64,000 bases of DNA from Bacillota bacterium (GTDB taxonomy: Bacteria; Bacillota; Bacilli; Paenibacillales; UBA4045): positions 62,001-126,000 of the forward strand of contig JAEZQY010000059.1 of NCBI GenBank assembly GCA_023441055.1, in the 5' to 3' direction. Positions 51,286-60,348 of this stretch are shown here, one piece after another. The notes under the pieces are model-generated. The model saw only the letters and a list, made by a program, of their open reading frames with translations, was not told where the DNA came from and searched no databases. Position 1 is the stretch's first letter, and every line of letters starts with the position of its first letter. Made by a program: the position numbers and the translations under genes.

Positions 51286-52230
51286 ATGGAGACAGCCATC
51301 CCGCAGAATATCAAGAAGCCGGGGATACTCAGCACAGTCAGGAAATATTGGGTGTTCTACATCATGATTCTGCCGACATTCATTGTACTACTGCTCAACA
51401 ATTACTTGCCGATGTTCGGGGTCATTGTTGCTTTCAAGAATTACAATTTGACAGACGGCTTCTGGGGCAGCCCTTGGAATGGGCTCCAGAACTTCGAATA
51501 TCTATTCAAGACTAGGGACGCATGGGTCATTACCCGGAATACGATCCTGTACAACCTGTCCTTTATTATTTTCAACCTAGTATTCCCGATCCTATTCGCG
51601 CTGCTGCTCAATGAATTGCGCAGCCGCTTCCTATCCAAGGTGCATCAGACGTTCATCTTCCTGCCTTACTTCCTATCACCGATCGTGCTCAGTTATGTGG
51701 TCTACGCGTTCCTCGGCGAATTCGGATTCGTAAACTCGACGATCCTGCCATACTTCGATCAGGAGAGAATCCAATTCTACTTCGAGACCAAGTGGTGGCC
51801 GTACATTCTGATAGGGGTCAACACGTGGAAGAACCTTCCCTACTATATCGTCATCTATATGGCAGCGATGCTCAGCATCGATGATGAGTTCTATGAAGCG
51901 GCCAAGATTGACGGAGCGTCTAAGCTTCGTCAGATGTGGAGCATTACGATTCCGCTCATCGTACCGATTATGGTCATTATGACCTTGCTGCAGGTAGGAC
52001 GCGTGATGTTCGCCGACTTCGGACTCTTCTATCAGGTCCCTAGGGAATCGGGCATGATCTTCAATGCGACTAACGTCATTGACACCTATGTGTATCGAAC
52101 CTTCCTCGTCTTCGGCGATGTGGGACTGTCATCAGCGGCTTCCTTCTATCAAGCGGTCGTCGGATTCGTCCTGGTGTTCGGCTCCAACTGGATCGTGCGC
52201 AGAATCAATAAGGAGAATGCCTTGTTCTAG
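51286..52230 (+). CDS. Sugar ABC transporter permease, LplB type
   Basis: 314 residues, six membrane helices, N-terminal LPTFIVLLLNNYLPMFG typical of LplB permeases. The ATPase-docking EAA loop is EAAKIDGASKLRQMWSI. Forms the channel with the next gene's permease. AGGAGG precedes the ATG. Substrate is probably an oligosaccharide; it cannot be read from sequence. Confidence 0.93.
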   Translation: METAIPQNIKKPGILSTVRKYWVFYIMILPTFIVLLLNNYLPMFGVIVAFKNYNLTDGFWGSPWNGLQNFEYLFKTRDAWVITRNTILYNLSFIIFNLVFPILFALLLNELRSRFLSKVHQTFIFLPYFLSPIVLSYVVYAFLGEFGFVNSTILPYFDQERIQFYFETKWWPYILIGVNTWKNLPYYIVIYMAAMLSIDDEFYEAAKIDGASKLRQMWSITIPLIVPIMVIMTLLQVGRVMFADFGLFYQVPRESGMIFNATNVIDTYVYRTFLVFGDVGLSSAASFYQAVVGFVLVFGSNWIVRRINKENALF

Positions 52231-52273
52231 GCAACGGTTCAAGAACTGAATACATGAGAAGGAGTGGCCTATC

Positions 52274-53224
52274 GTGTCAGAAGCTACAGCAACAGTACCA
52301 TTGGAAGACTTACAAGCTAAGGGGAACCGAGAAGGCGCCGTCACGGGCTTGCCGCAGGTCCTTCTGAATATATTCTTCACCATCTATTCCATCGCGTGCA
52401 TCTTGCCGGTTATTCTTATCTTCGCAATTGCCTTCTCAACCGAGCAGGATATTCTAAAATACGGCTATAAGTTCATCCCGATGAACTTCAGCACAGAAGC
52501 ATTCGAATTTCTATTCATCGATTATATGTCGATCATTCGAGCCTATGGCGTGCAATTCTTCGTCATCGTAGTCGGTGTCGTACTGGGTGTGCTGAGCATG
52601 GCGTTCTTCGCCTATCCAATCTCGCGCACCGACTTCCCGCATAGGGGATTCTTCTCCTTCTTCGCGATCTTCACCATGCTGTTCAACGGCGGGCTGATCC
52701 CGTGGTACATCGTGATCGTGAATGTGCTGCACCTGAAGGATACGCTCTGGGGACTGATCATGCCGCTTATGATCTCGGCATTCTGGATTCTGGTGATGCG
52801 CACCTTCTTCCAGAATTCCATACATCCGGCGATTATCGAGTCGGCCCGTATCGACGGAGCAGGTGAGTTCACGACCTTCTTCAAGATTGTGTTCCCGCTG
52901 TCTGTGCCGGTGCTGGCGAGTGTGGCCTTGTTCCAGACCCTGCTCTACTGGAATGACTTCTTCCTGGCGATGGTGCTGATTGTGACGCCGGAGAAGTACA
53001 CCGTGCAATATCTGATGTATAAGGCGCTGCAGAACATTCAGTTTATCGCGCAGAACCCGCAGATTGCGGCGGAGATTACGCGCAGCGGCGGTGTGCTCAA
53101 GCTGCCGAGCGAGACCGTCCGGATGGCGATGGGGGTTATGGGGATTGGACCGATCGTGCTTGCCTATCCGTTCTTCCAGCGTTACTTCGTGAAGGGATTG
53201 ACGATCGGCGCGGTCAAGGGTTAA
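52274..53224 (+). CDS. Sugar ABC transporter permease, YtcP/MalG type
   Basis: 316 residues (start at GTG 52274), six membrane helices, EAA loop ESARIDGAGEFTTFFKI and the C-terminal family ending (F)FQRYFVKGLTIGAVKG. Pairs with the LplB-type permease 43 bases upstream. No ATPase gene follows; in Bacillus relatives a shared MsmX-type ATPase serves many such importers, which is likely here too. Confidence 0.94.
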   Translation: MSEATATVPLEDLQAKGNREGAVTGLPQVLLNIFFTIYSIACILPVILIFAIAFSTEQDILKYGYKFIPMNFSTEAFEFLFIDYMSIIRAYGVQFFVIVVGVVLGVLSMAFFAYPISRTDFPHRGFFSFFAIFTMLFNGGLIPWYIVIVNVLHLKDTLWGLIMPLMISAFWILVMRTFFQNSIHPAIIESARIDGAGEFTTFFKIVFPLSVPVLASVALFQTLLYWNDFFLAMVLIVTPEKYTVQYLMYKALQNIQFIAQNPQIAAEITRSGGVLKLPSETVRMAMGVMGIGPIVLAYPFFQRYFVKGLTIGAVKG

Positions 53225-53300
53225 TGAGCTTCGGCTAAGTCCAGCTCGACAGGGTTGGTTTAGTATATAACTTAAGATTCAATTAGGGAGGTTTATGTAA

Positions 53301-54812
53301 GTGATGAGAACAATGAAGAAGAATGTAACTGTGCTTCTCGCGCTTGTACTTGCTCTGTCTGTCATCATGGCTGCGTGTGGCAACAACAACAGCGGCGATA
53401 GCAAATCGTCAGGATCAAGCGGTTCAGATCCAGCAAAGCTGGCTCCTTATGAGCTGGTTGTCGTATTCCCGAGCGCGCCGCAAGCCGACGAGAAAGCGGT
53501 TGAGGCTGAGCTGAACAAGTATCTAACGGAGAAGATTAACGCTACGATTGATCTTCGTCCGATCGACTGGGGTCCGTGGAATGATCAGCGCAACCTGATG
53601 ATCGGCTCCAAGGAGAAGGTCGATATCTACTTCACAGCACAATGGACGAACCATGCGGTTAACGTTGCCAAGGGCGCGTTCCTGGATCTGGGCGACCTGA
53701 TTCAATCCCATGGCCAAGGTATTCTGGAGACCCTGCCTACAGCATTCCTGGAAGGCTCCATGATCGCTGGCAAGAACTATTCTGTTCCTACTAATAAGGA
53801 ATTAGCAGAGCAAGGCGGTCTCGTATACCGCAAGGACATCGCAGATGAGCTCGGTTTGGATATGTCCGCTGTTAAGACAGCGGCTGACCTCGAGCCGATC
53901 CTGAAGAAGGTTAAGGAATCGACAGACATGACACCACTATTCTTCAAGGATGGCGAGAACTTCGCAACTCACTACTTCTCTAACCTAGACTACCTGGGTA
54001 ATACAGATGTAGACGGCGTTATTCTGAAGGACGGTACGGATACGAAGGTAACGACTAAGCTGGAGAATGCGCGTTATCTGGAACTGCTCGATCTAAGCCG
54101 CGACTACTTCAATAAGGGTTATATCAATGCCGATGCAGCTACAACGCAAACATCAGGCACAGATGCGCTGAAGTCCGGTCAATACTTCGCGATCACCGCT
54201 TCACTGAAGCCTGGTAAGGATAAGGAAACTGAACCTGCAGCAGGTCTGGTAGGGAAGCTTGCGCAAATCTCGCTGAACACAGCGACGGTATCCACTGGTG
54301 TTACTGCCGGCGCGATGCTGGCGATCTCCACCACCTCGGAGGATCCGGAGCGCGCGATGATGTTCATCAACCTGCTTCACACTGACAAGTATCTTGTGAA
54401 CCTGCTTAACTTCGGTATCGAGGGCACGCACTTCACACGTGAAGGCGATATTATCTCCGCTACCGATAAGACAGGCGACTATACACCGAATGCGGCATGG
54501 GAATTCGGTAACCAAATGATTAACTATGTGTGGGACAGCGAAGATCCGAACAAGTGGGAAGAGTTCATTAAGTTCAACGGCACTGGCGTGAACTCCCCTG
54601 CACTGGGCTTCACCTTCGACGCAGATCCAATCAAGTCGGAAGCAGCCGCGCTCCTGAACGTCAAGAAGCAGTACGACGCGGCGCTGGAGACGGGCTCCGT
54701 AGATCCGGGCAAGACGATTCCGCAATATCTGGATGCTATGAAGGCAGCAGGTCTGGATAAGGCGATCGCAGAGAAGCAAAGTCAATTGGATGACTTCCTA
54801 TCCGCGAAATAA
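53301..54812 (+). CDS. Extracellular solute-binding lipoprotein (LplA type, DUF3502 C-terminus)
   Basis: 503 residues with a lipoprotein signal (IMAACG lipobox, about residue 28), a Ser/Gly spacer, an extracellular solute-binding fold, and a DUF3502-type C-terminus recognisable from SPALGFTFDADPIKSE. Captures the sugar for the two upstream permeases. GTG 53301 is 9 bases after GGGAGG and is directly followed by an ATG that could also be used. Ends 14 bases before a terminator. Confidence 0.93.
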   Translation: MMRTMKKNVTVLLALVLALSVIMAACGNNNSGDSKSSGSSGSDPAKLAPYELVVVFPSAPQADEKAVEAELNKYLTEKINATIDLRPIDWGPWNDQRNLMIGSKEKVDIYFTAQWTNHAVNVAKGAFLDLGDLIQSHGQGILETLPTAFLEGSMIAGKNYSVPTNKELAEQGGLVYRKDIADELGLDMSAVKTAADLEPILKKVKESTDMTPLFFKDGENFATHYFSNLDYLGNTDVDGVILKDGTDTKVTTKLENARYLELLDLSRDYFNKGYINADAATTQTSGTDALKSGQYFAITASLKPGKDKETEPAAGLVGKLAQISLNTATVSTGVTAGAMLAISTTSEDPERAMMFINLLHTDKYLVNLLNFGIEGTHFTREGDIISATDKTGDYTPNAAWEFGNQMINYVWDSEDPNKWEEFIKFNGTGVNSPALGFTFDADPIKSEAAALLNVKKQYDAALETGSVDPGKTIPQYLDAMKAAGLDKAIAEKQSQLDDFLSAK

Positions 54813-54825
54813 GGAAGTAATAGGG

Positions 54826-54866
54826 TACACCGGGCTGACGCTATAAGCGTTGGCTCGGTGTATTTT
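54826..54866 (+). terminator. Terminator of the importer operon
   Basis: TACACCG pairs with CGGTGTA, with inner ACGC/GCGT around TATAA, followed by TTTT. Confidence 0.85.
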
Positions 54867-54930
54867 GCGTGGGGGATTATGGATCGGAGCGGGCGCTTAT
54901 TGAGAATGAGTTGAGAACGTTCATCTATCA

Positions 54931-54959
54931 TAGACGACCATAGAAGCATTTGTTATAAT
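54931..54959 (+). promoter_or_regulatory. Promoter of the nuo operon (with a possible second one downstream)
   Basis: TAGACG (54931-54936), 17 bases, then TATAAT (54954-54959) preceded by TGT (extended -10). A second candidate is TTGACT (54992-54997), 16 bases, TACAAC (55014-55019), about 15 bases before the nuoA ATG. Confidence 0.55.
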
Positions 54960-55035
54960 TGTGGGGGTATTTGAAGGGTAGCGCTATCATCTTGACTTGT
55001 ATGCGTGTATGATTACAACTACTTAGGAGGGAACA

Positions 55036-55407
55036 ATGGAAACGTATATTAATAATTACGTAGTAGTGACCATTTTTCTCGTGCTCGGAATCATTCTGCC
55101 TGTGGCAGCCTTGACGCTGGGCAGATTCTTACGGCCGAACAAGCCAGGGAATGGGAAGGAAGAGACATATGAAAGCGGTAACGTATCGTTCATGGAGTCT
55201 CGTGTGCGATTCAACGTTCGCTACTATATGTTCGCGCTCATGTTCGTCATCTTCGATATCGAGACGATATTCCTGTATCCGTGGGCGGTCGCGTATGACA
55301 AGCTGGGATTATTCGCGCTGGTTGAGATGCTGATATTCGTGACTATGTTGCTTATCGGTCTCATCTATGCCTGGAAGAAGAAGGTGCTACAATGGAACTC
55401 GATCTAA
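55036..55407 (+). CDS. nuoA: NADH-quinone oxidoreductase subunit A
   Basis: Membrane subunit of complex I. 123 residues, three membrane helices; the conserved loop KEETYESGNV and RFNVRYYMFALMFVIFDIE are clear family marks. First gene of the operon; its end overlaps nuoB by 16 bases. Confidence 0.97.
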   Translation: METYINNYVVVTIFLVLGIILPVAALTLGRFLRPNKPGNGKEETYESGNVSFMESRVRFNVRYYMFALMFVIFDIETIFLYPWAVAYDKLGLFALVEMLIFVTMLLIGLIYAWKKKVLQWNSI

Positions 55408-55910
55408 GAACGGTTTCACCTGAGCAACAACAGGAGCTGGACCGCAACGTATTCTTCACGACACTCGAACAGATCAAGGCTTGGGCGCGCAGCAATTCGC
55501 TGTGGCCGATGACCTTCGGTCTGGCTTGCTGTGCAATCGAGATGATGGGCACCGGCGCGGCGCACTACGATCTGGACCGCTTCGGCGTGATCTTCCGCGC
55601 CTCTCCGCGTCAATCCGACGTCATGATTGTATCGGGTACAGTGACTAAGAAGATGGCGCCGTTGCTCCATCGGTTGTATGAGCAGATGCCTGAGCCCAAG
55701 TGGGTGATCGCGATGGGTTCATGCGCGACAGCAGGCGGTCCTTATGTGAAGTCCTATCACGTTGTGAAGGGTGTCGACCAGATCGTGCCTGTCGATGTGT
55801 ATATCCCGGGCTGCCCGCCTAATCCGGCTGCGCTGATCTATGGCATCAACAAGCTGCAGGAGAAGATTCGCATCGAGGCGAAAACAGGTAAGCAGGTGAC
55901 TAATCTATGA
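55392..55910 (+). CDS. nuoB: NADH-quinone oxidoreductase subunit B
   Basis: Carries the N2 [4Fe-4S] cluster nearest quinone. 172 residues; the four Cys ligands are seen in GLACCAIEMM (two adjacent Cys), GSCATAGG and PGCPPNP. ATG 55392 lies inside the nuoA end; its own stop overlaps nuoC by 4 bases. Confidence 0.97.
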   Translation: MELDLRTVSPEQQQELDRNVFFTTLEQIKAWARSNSLWPMTFGLACCAIEMMGTGAAHYDLDRFGVIFRASPRQSDVMIVSGTVTKKMAPLLHRLYEQMPEPKWVIAMGSCATAGGPYVKSYHVVKGVDQIVPVDVYIPGCPPNPAALIYGINKLQEKIRIEAKTGKQVTNL

Positions 55911-56857
55911 GCGAAGATAACGTGAAGCCGGTTGATCCGGAGCGCGCGAAGAGAGACGCGGAGCGCGCGGCGCGTATGGCGGCGAGGAAGGCTGCTCAGG
56001 CAGCCAAGGAAGCCGCTGAAGCAGCCAGCGCTGCGCCGAGTGAAGCGGCAGATGCGGAGCCGGCGGCAGTGGAAGCCGCAGAAGCGCCTGCGGTGAAGCC
56101 GACAGAGGCAGCGGCGGCAGGGGCAGATCAACCCGCGGCGAAGCCGGTTGATCCTGATCGCGCGGCGAGGGACGCAGCGCGCGCGGAACGCGCAGCTGCA
56201 CGAGCGGCTGCGAAGGAGGCGGAAGCCGGAGGTGGCGAAGCACCAGCTGTGGCGGCGGCGCCAGCTGCGGCGGGCGACGATGCAGAACGCGCCGCCAGAG
56301 ATGCAGCGCGCGCAGAACGCGCTGCGGCGAGAGCGGCAGCGCAGGCAGCGGAAGAGGCCGCTACGCCGCAGGAGCCTTCACCGAATCAGCCAAAGCTGGA
56401 CCGCTTGGTGGAGATTGTGAAGGAGCATGTCCACGAATCGGCGATTACCGAAGCCTATATCAATGAACGCGATCGGCATCTGCCGATTATTGTTGTCGAT
56501 CCCGCCCATTGGCTGGCAACTGCAGAGCTGCTGCGCGATCATGCGGAGCTGAAGCTGAACTACTTGCGCAATGTGAGCGGTATAGATTATGAGACCTATC
56601 TGGAAGTGATGTATTACTTCATCAATACTTCTGAGAAGCAGGATTACGCAGTCAAGGTGCGCACTGACCGCGAGAACAGCGAGATTCCGTCGGTAGCATC
56701 CGTATGGGCGACATCCGACTGGAATGAGCGGGAAATCTTCGATCTGCTGGGCGTCAATTTCACCGGTCACCCGAATATGACGCGGATCATGATGCCAGAC
56801 GATTGGGTCGGTCATCCGCTTCGCAAAGACTATGAACCCATTGACCCGGAGGTGTAA
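55907..56857 (+). CDS. nuoC: NADH-quinone oxidoreductase subunit C with a long Ala/Arg/Glu-rich N-terminal extension
   Basis: Hydrophilic complex I subunit that joins NuoB and NuoD. The last ~158 residues are the true NuoC domain (LDRLVEIVKEHV; WNEREIFDLLGV; GHPNMTRIMMPDDW; HPLRKDYEP). The first ~158 are an Ala/Glu/Arg-rich, presumably helical extension with three related segments (DPERAKRDAERAAR, DPDRAARDAARAERAAA and DAERAARDAARAERAAA). Usual NuoC is about 160-200 residues. Coupled to nuoB by ATGA and 5 bases from nuoD. Confidence 0.95.
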   Translation: MSEDNVKPVDPERAKRDAERAARMAARKAAQAAKEAAEAASAAPSEAADAEPAAVEAAEAPAVKPTEAAAAGADQPAAKPVDPDRAARDAARAERAAARAAAKEAEAGGGEAPAVAAAPAAAGDDAERAARDAARAERAAARAAAQAAEEAATPQEPSPNQPKLDRLVEIVKEHVHESAITEAYINERDRHLPIIVVDPAHWLATAELLRDHAELKLNYLRNVSGIDYETYLEVMYYFINTSEKQDYAVKVRTDRENSEIPSVASVWATSDWNEREIFDLLGVNFTGHPNMTRIMMPDDWVGHPLRKDYEPIDPEV

Positions 56858-56862
56858 CGGAC

Positions 56863-57966
56863 GTGACGATCAGAACGGAGGAACTGCTGCTTAACGTAGG
56901 CCCGCAGCATCCGAGCACCCACGGTGTGTTCCGTCTTATTGCCAAGGTGGACGGGGAAGTGATTACGGAGGCGATTCCCGTAATCGGCTATCTGCACCGT
57001 GGCACAGAGAAGCTGGCGGAGAGCTTGAATTATACGCAGATTATCCCTTATACAGACCGCATGGATTATGTGTCGGCCATGACCAGCAACTATGTGCTGG
57101 TTCATGCTGTTGAGACGGCGATGGGGCTTGAGGTGCCGGAGCGGGCAGAATTCTTGCGCCTTATTGTGATGGAGATGCAGCGTGTCGCGAGCCATCTCGT
57201 ATGGTGGGGCACGTATCTGCTCGATCTGGGCGCATTGTCACCATTCCTATACGCCTTCTCCGATCGCGAGAAGATTATCGACTTCTTCAATGAGCTGTGC
57301 GGCGCGCGGCTGACTTATAACTACATGCGTGTCGGCGGAGTGAAGTGGGACGCGCCTGCAGGCTGGATTGATCGCGTGCGGGAATTCGTTACTTATATGA
57401 AGGGCCGTCTGGATGAATATGAGCGGCTCGTGTCCGGCAATGAGATCTTCCTGAATCGCGTGAAGGGAATCGGCGCATTCGATACGAAGACCGCGATCGA
57501 TTATGGCATCACCGGGCCGAGTCTGCGCAGCACAGGCTTCAAGTGGGACCTGCGCAAGGATCAGCCATACAGCTTGTATGATCGCTTCGAATTTGATGTG
57601 CCGGTCGGCAAGAATGGCGATTGCTATGATCGCTATGTGGTGCGCGTGGCGGAGATTCGCCAGAGCCTGCGCATTCTGGAGCAGGCGCTCGAGCAATTCC
57701 CGGAAGGCGGAGAGACGATGGGCAAGGTGCCTCGCGTGATCCGTCCGCCAGAGGGAGAAGTGTACGTACGCATCGAGTCACCGCGCGGTGAGATCGGTTG
57801 CCATCTGGTGTCCAAGGGCAAGGCCGAGCCGTATCGCTTGAAGTTCCGCAGGCCGTCCTTCGTGAACCTGCAGATTCTGCCGAAGCTGCTCGTCGGTGAA
57901 TCAATGTCGAATCTAGTAGCCATTCTAGGTGCAACGGATATCATTCTTGGGGAGGTAGACGCTTAA
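56863..57966 (+). CDS. nuoD: NADH-quinone oxidoreductase subunit D
   Basis: The 49-kDa-type subunit that, with NuoB, forms the quinone pocket. 367 residues, start GTG 56863 after GGAGGTG. NVGPQHPSTHGVFR near the N-terminus (quinone-site His), YLHRGTEKLAE, and a C-terminal end at ILGATDIILGEVDA. The stop overlaps nuoH (TAATG). nuoE, nuoF and nuoG are absent from their usual place after this gene. Confidence 0.97.
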   Translation: MTIRTEELLLNVGPQHPSTHGVFRLIAKVDGEVITEAIPVIGYLHRGTEKLAESLNYTQIIPYTDRMDYVSAMTSNYVLVHAVETAMGLEVPERAEFLRLIVMEMQRVASHLVWWGTYLLDLGALSPFLYAFSDREKIIDFFNELCGARLTYNYMRVGGVKWDAPAGWIDRVREFVTYMKGRLDEYERLVSGNEIFLNRVKGIGAFDTKTAIDYGITGPSLRSTGFKWDLRKDQPYSLYDRFEFDVPVGKNGDCYDRYVVRVAEIRQSLRILEQALEQFPEGGETMGKVPRVIRPPEGEVYVRIESPRGEIGCHLVSKGKAEPYRLKFRRPSFVNLQILPKLLVGESMSNLVAILGATDIILGEVDA

Positions 57967-58973
57967 TGGGGAAGTATCTCGAGCAAACATTGAGCTGGGG
58001 GAATTTCGGCATCTTCCTGGCTGCAGCTGTTGCTATGCTTCTGGTCTGCCTGCTCGTTGTGTGTTATCTCATTTACTTTGAGCGCAAATTCATCGGATGG
58101 ATGCAATTCCGTCAGGGCCCGAATCGCACAGGCCCATTCGGCTTGTTCCAATCGATGGCTGACGTCTTGAAGCTGTTGATTAAGGAAGATATTATACCGA
58201 ATAAGGCAGATCGTGTGCTGTTTATCCTGGCACCAGGCATTGTGTATGTTCCTTCGTTTGTTGTGCTGGCGTTGATCCCCTATACGGAAAATATATACTT
58301 CACCGATCTCGATGTCGGCGTTCTATTCTATGTAGCCGTCTCTACAATTTCGGTAATCGGATTTATATTGGCAGGCTGGGCATCCAACAACAAGTTCTCG
58401 CTGCTCGGCGGTATGCGTGCTGCAGCACAGTTGATCAGCTACGCGGTTCCGCTTGTATTGTCGATGGCGGGCGTTATTCTGATTAGTGGTACGCTCAACA
58501 TTCGCGAGATCACCATGCAGCAGGAAGGCTGGTTCTGGCATTGGAACTTCATTCCACAGATCCTGGGCTTCCTTGTATTCGTTGTGGCTGCTGTAGCTGA
58601 GTTGAATCGTACACCGTTCGACTTGGCCGAGGCTGAGAATGAGCTAATTGCTGGTTATCATGTTGAATATACCGGCTTCCGCTTCGCCTTCTTCATGCTG
58701 GCGGAGTACACGTATATGATCGCGATGGCAGGCTTGGCAACCTCCTTATTCTTGGGCGGCTGGCATTCGCCGGCTCCGTTCCTGGACTTTATTCCGGGAA
58801 TCATCTGGTTTGTGATCAAGTGGGCGGGCTGTGTGTTCTTCTTATTCTGGCTGCGCTCCACATTCCCGCGAATTCGCGTAGACCAATTGATGAGTATGGG
58901 CTGGAAGTGGCTGCTGCCAATATCGCTTCTGAACATCTTCATCACAGCAATTTATATGGAGATTGTTCGCTAA
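57966..58973 (+). CDS. nuoH: NADH-quinone oxidoreductase subunit H
   Basis: Membrane subunit at the quinone entrance. 335 residues, about eight helices; ERKFIGWMQFRQGPNRTGPFGLFQ and ELNRTPFDLAEAENELIAGYH are the acidic-loop signatures. One-base overlap with nuoD. Confidence 0.97.
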   Translation: MGKYLEQTLSWGNFGIFLAAAVAMLLVCLLVVCYLIYFERKFIGWMQFRQGPNRTGPFGLFQSMADVLKLLIKEDIIPNKADRVLFILAPGIVYVPSFVVLALIPYTENIYFTDLDVGVLFYVAVSTISVIGFILAGWASNNKFSLLGGMRAAAQLISYAVPLVLSMAGVILISGTLNIREITMQQEGWFWHWNFIPQILGFLVFVVAAVAELNRTPFDLAEAENELIAGYHVEYTGFRFAFFMLAEYTYMIAMAGLATSLFLGGWHSPAPFLDFIPGIIWFVIKWAGCVFFLFWLRSTFPRIRVDQLMSMGWKWLLPISLLNIFITAIYMEIVR

Positions 58974-59007
58974 GCAGTAGAATTGTTCGAGGAAAGGGGA
59001 TAGCCAA

Positions 59008-59457
59008 GTGAAGGGTCTGTTAACAGGGCTGGGCGTTTCGCTTAAGACCTTAGTAAGCAAGAAAGTAACTTACGGATATCCGGATGTACCGCTCGAATTG
59101 CCGGATCGGTTCCGTGGCATTCAGCACTTCGATCCGGAGAAGTGTATCGTGTGCAACCAATGTGCGCGCATCTGTCCGACAGAGTGCATTACACTGACGG
59201 GCAAGCGCAATCCGGACCCAGAGAGCAAGCAGAAGCTCGTCATTGATACGTATGACATTAACTTCGAGATCTGTATTCTGTGCGATCTATGCACAGAGGT
59301 GTGCCCGACAGAGGCGATCGTCATGACGAATAACTTCGAGTTGGCCACGTACAGCCGTGACGAGCTGTTCAAGGATATGAACTGGCTGGATAATAACAAC
59401 ACGCACGTCCGCCAGGAGAATAATTCCGCAATGCCTAAGGCTAAGGGAGGCGCGTAA
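59008..59457 (+). CDS. nuoI: NADH-quinone oxidoreductase subunit I
   Basis: Ferredoxin-like subunit with two [4Fe-4S] clusters: CIVCNQCARICP and CILCDLCTEVCP are both complete. 149 residues, GTG start 59008 after AAAGGGG. The C-terminal tail (DNNNTHVRQENNSAMPKAKGG) is polar and probably disordered. Confidence 0.97.
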   Translation: MKGLLTGLGVSLKTLVSKKVTYGYPDVPLELPDRFRGIQHFDPEKCIVCNQCARICPTECITLTGKRNPDPESKQKLVIDTYDINFEICILCDLCTEVCPTEAIVMTNNFELATYSRDELFKDMNWLDNNNTHVRQENNSAMPKAKGGA

Positions 59458-59460
59458 GAC

Positions 59461-60009
59461 ATGTTCGATAACTTATGGAGCAATATGCTCGAGTTCATGT
59501 CGCACGGACAGAATATCGCCTTCTCCATCCTGGCCGTCATCATGATCAGCAGTGCGGTCTTCATGATCAGCTTTACCCGCATCGCGCATATGGTCATCTC
59601 CATGGCGCTAGTCTTCCTAAGTATGGGTGCGATGTTCATTCTGCTGCATGCGGAGTTTGTAGCATTCGTCCAGGTGCTCGTCTATGCAGGATCCATCTCG
59701 ATCCTGATGATCTTCGGCATTATGATGACGCGGCACTTGCATGAAGAGGATGAGAGCAATAAGAATCCGGCTCATAATGTGCTGCTCTTCGTAGGTGCGA
59801 TAGCACTGTTCGGCATCCTCTTCTATGCGATTCAGGACACGACATTCCCGCCGTCTAGCGGCATGCTGGATCCATCTATGTCAAATACGAAGGCCATCGG
59901 CGAACAATTGTACACCAGCTACGTGATTCCATTCGAGCTTGTCTCGGTGCTGCTCACTGTGGCATTCATCGGCGCAGTAGTATTAGCGAAGAGAGAGGAG
60001 GAGGAATAG
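59461..60009 (+). CDS. nuoJ: NADH-quinone oxidoreductase subunit J
   Basis: Membrane subunit with five helices, 182 residues; FVQVLVYAGSISILMIF is the conserved helix-3 region. Its ribosome site lies inside the end of nuoI; it ends 2 bases before nuoK. Confidence 0.96.
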   Translation: MFDNLWSNMLEFMSHGQNIAFSILAVIMISSAVFMISFTRIAHMVISMALVFLSMGAMFILLHAEFVAFVQVLVYAGSISILMIFGIMMTRHLHEEDESNKNPAHNVLLFVGAIALFGILFYAIQDTTFPPSSGMLDPSMSNTKAIGEQLYTSYVIPFELVSVLLTVAFIGAVVLAKREEEE

Positions 60010-60011
60010 CG

Positions 60012-60323
60012 ATGGAGAATATACTTCCTTCTTACTTGATTCTGGGGGCGATTCTGTTCTGTATCGGGATTTACGGCGCGCTCTCCAAGAAGAGTGCGAT
60101 CGTTGTTCTTCTCTCGATCGAGTTAATGCTCAGCGCCTGTATCCTGAACTTCGTCGCTTTCGCCAAGTACGGACCGTTTCCGTCGCTCGACGGACAGATT
60201 TTCGCGCTCTTCATTATTGCAGTGGCGGCGGTAGAAGTGGCGGTGGGTATTGCGATCTTGATCGTATTATTCCGCGGCAAGGGTACCAGTGACGTCATAG
60301 ACATGGACGCGATGAAACACTAG
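60012..60323 (+). CDS. nuoK: NADH-quinone oxidoreductase subunit K
   Basis: Small antiporter-like subunit, 103 residues, three helices. The two conserved membrane Glu residues are present (SIELMLSACILNF and AAVEVAVGIAI). Confidence 0.97.
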   Translation: MENILPSYLILGAILFCIGIYGALSKKSAIVVLLSIELMLSACILNFVAFAKYGPFPSLDGQIFALFIIAVAAVEVAVGIAILIVLFRGKGTSDVIDMDAMKH

Positions 60324-60348
60324 CTAGGGAAAGGAAGATCGATACCTA

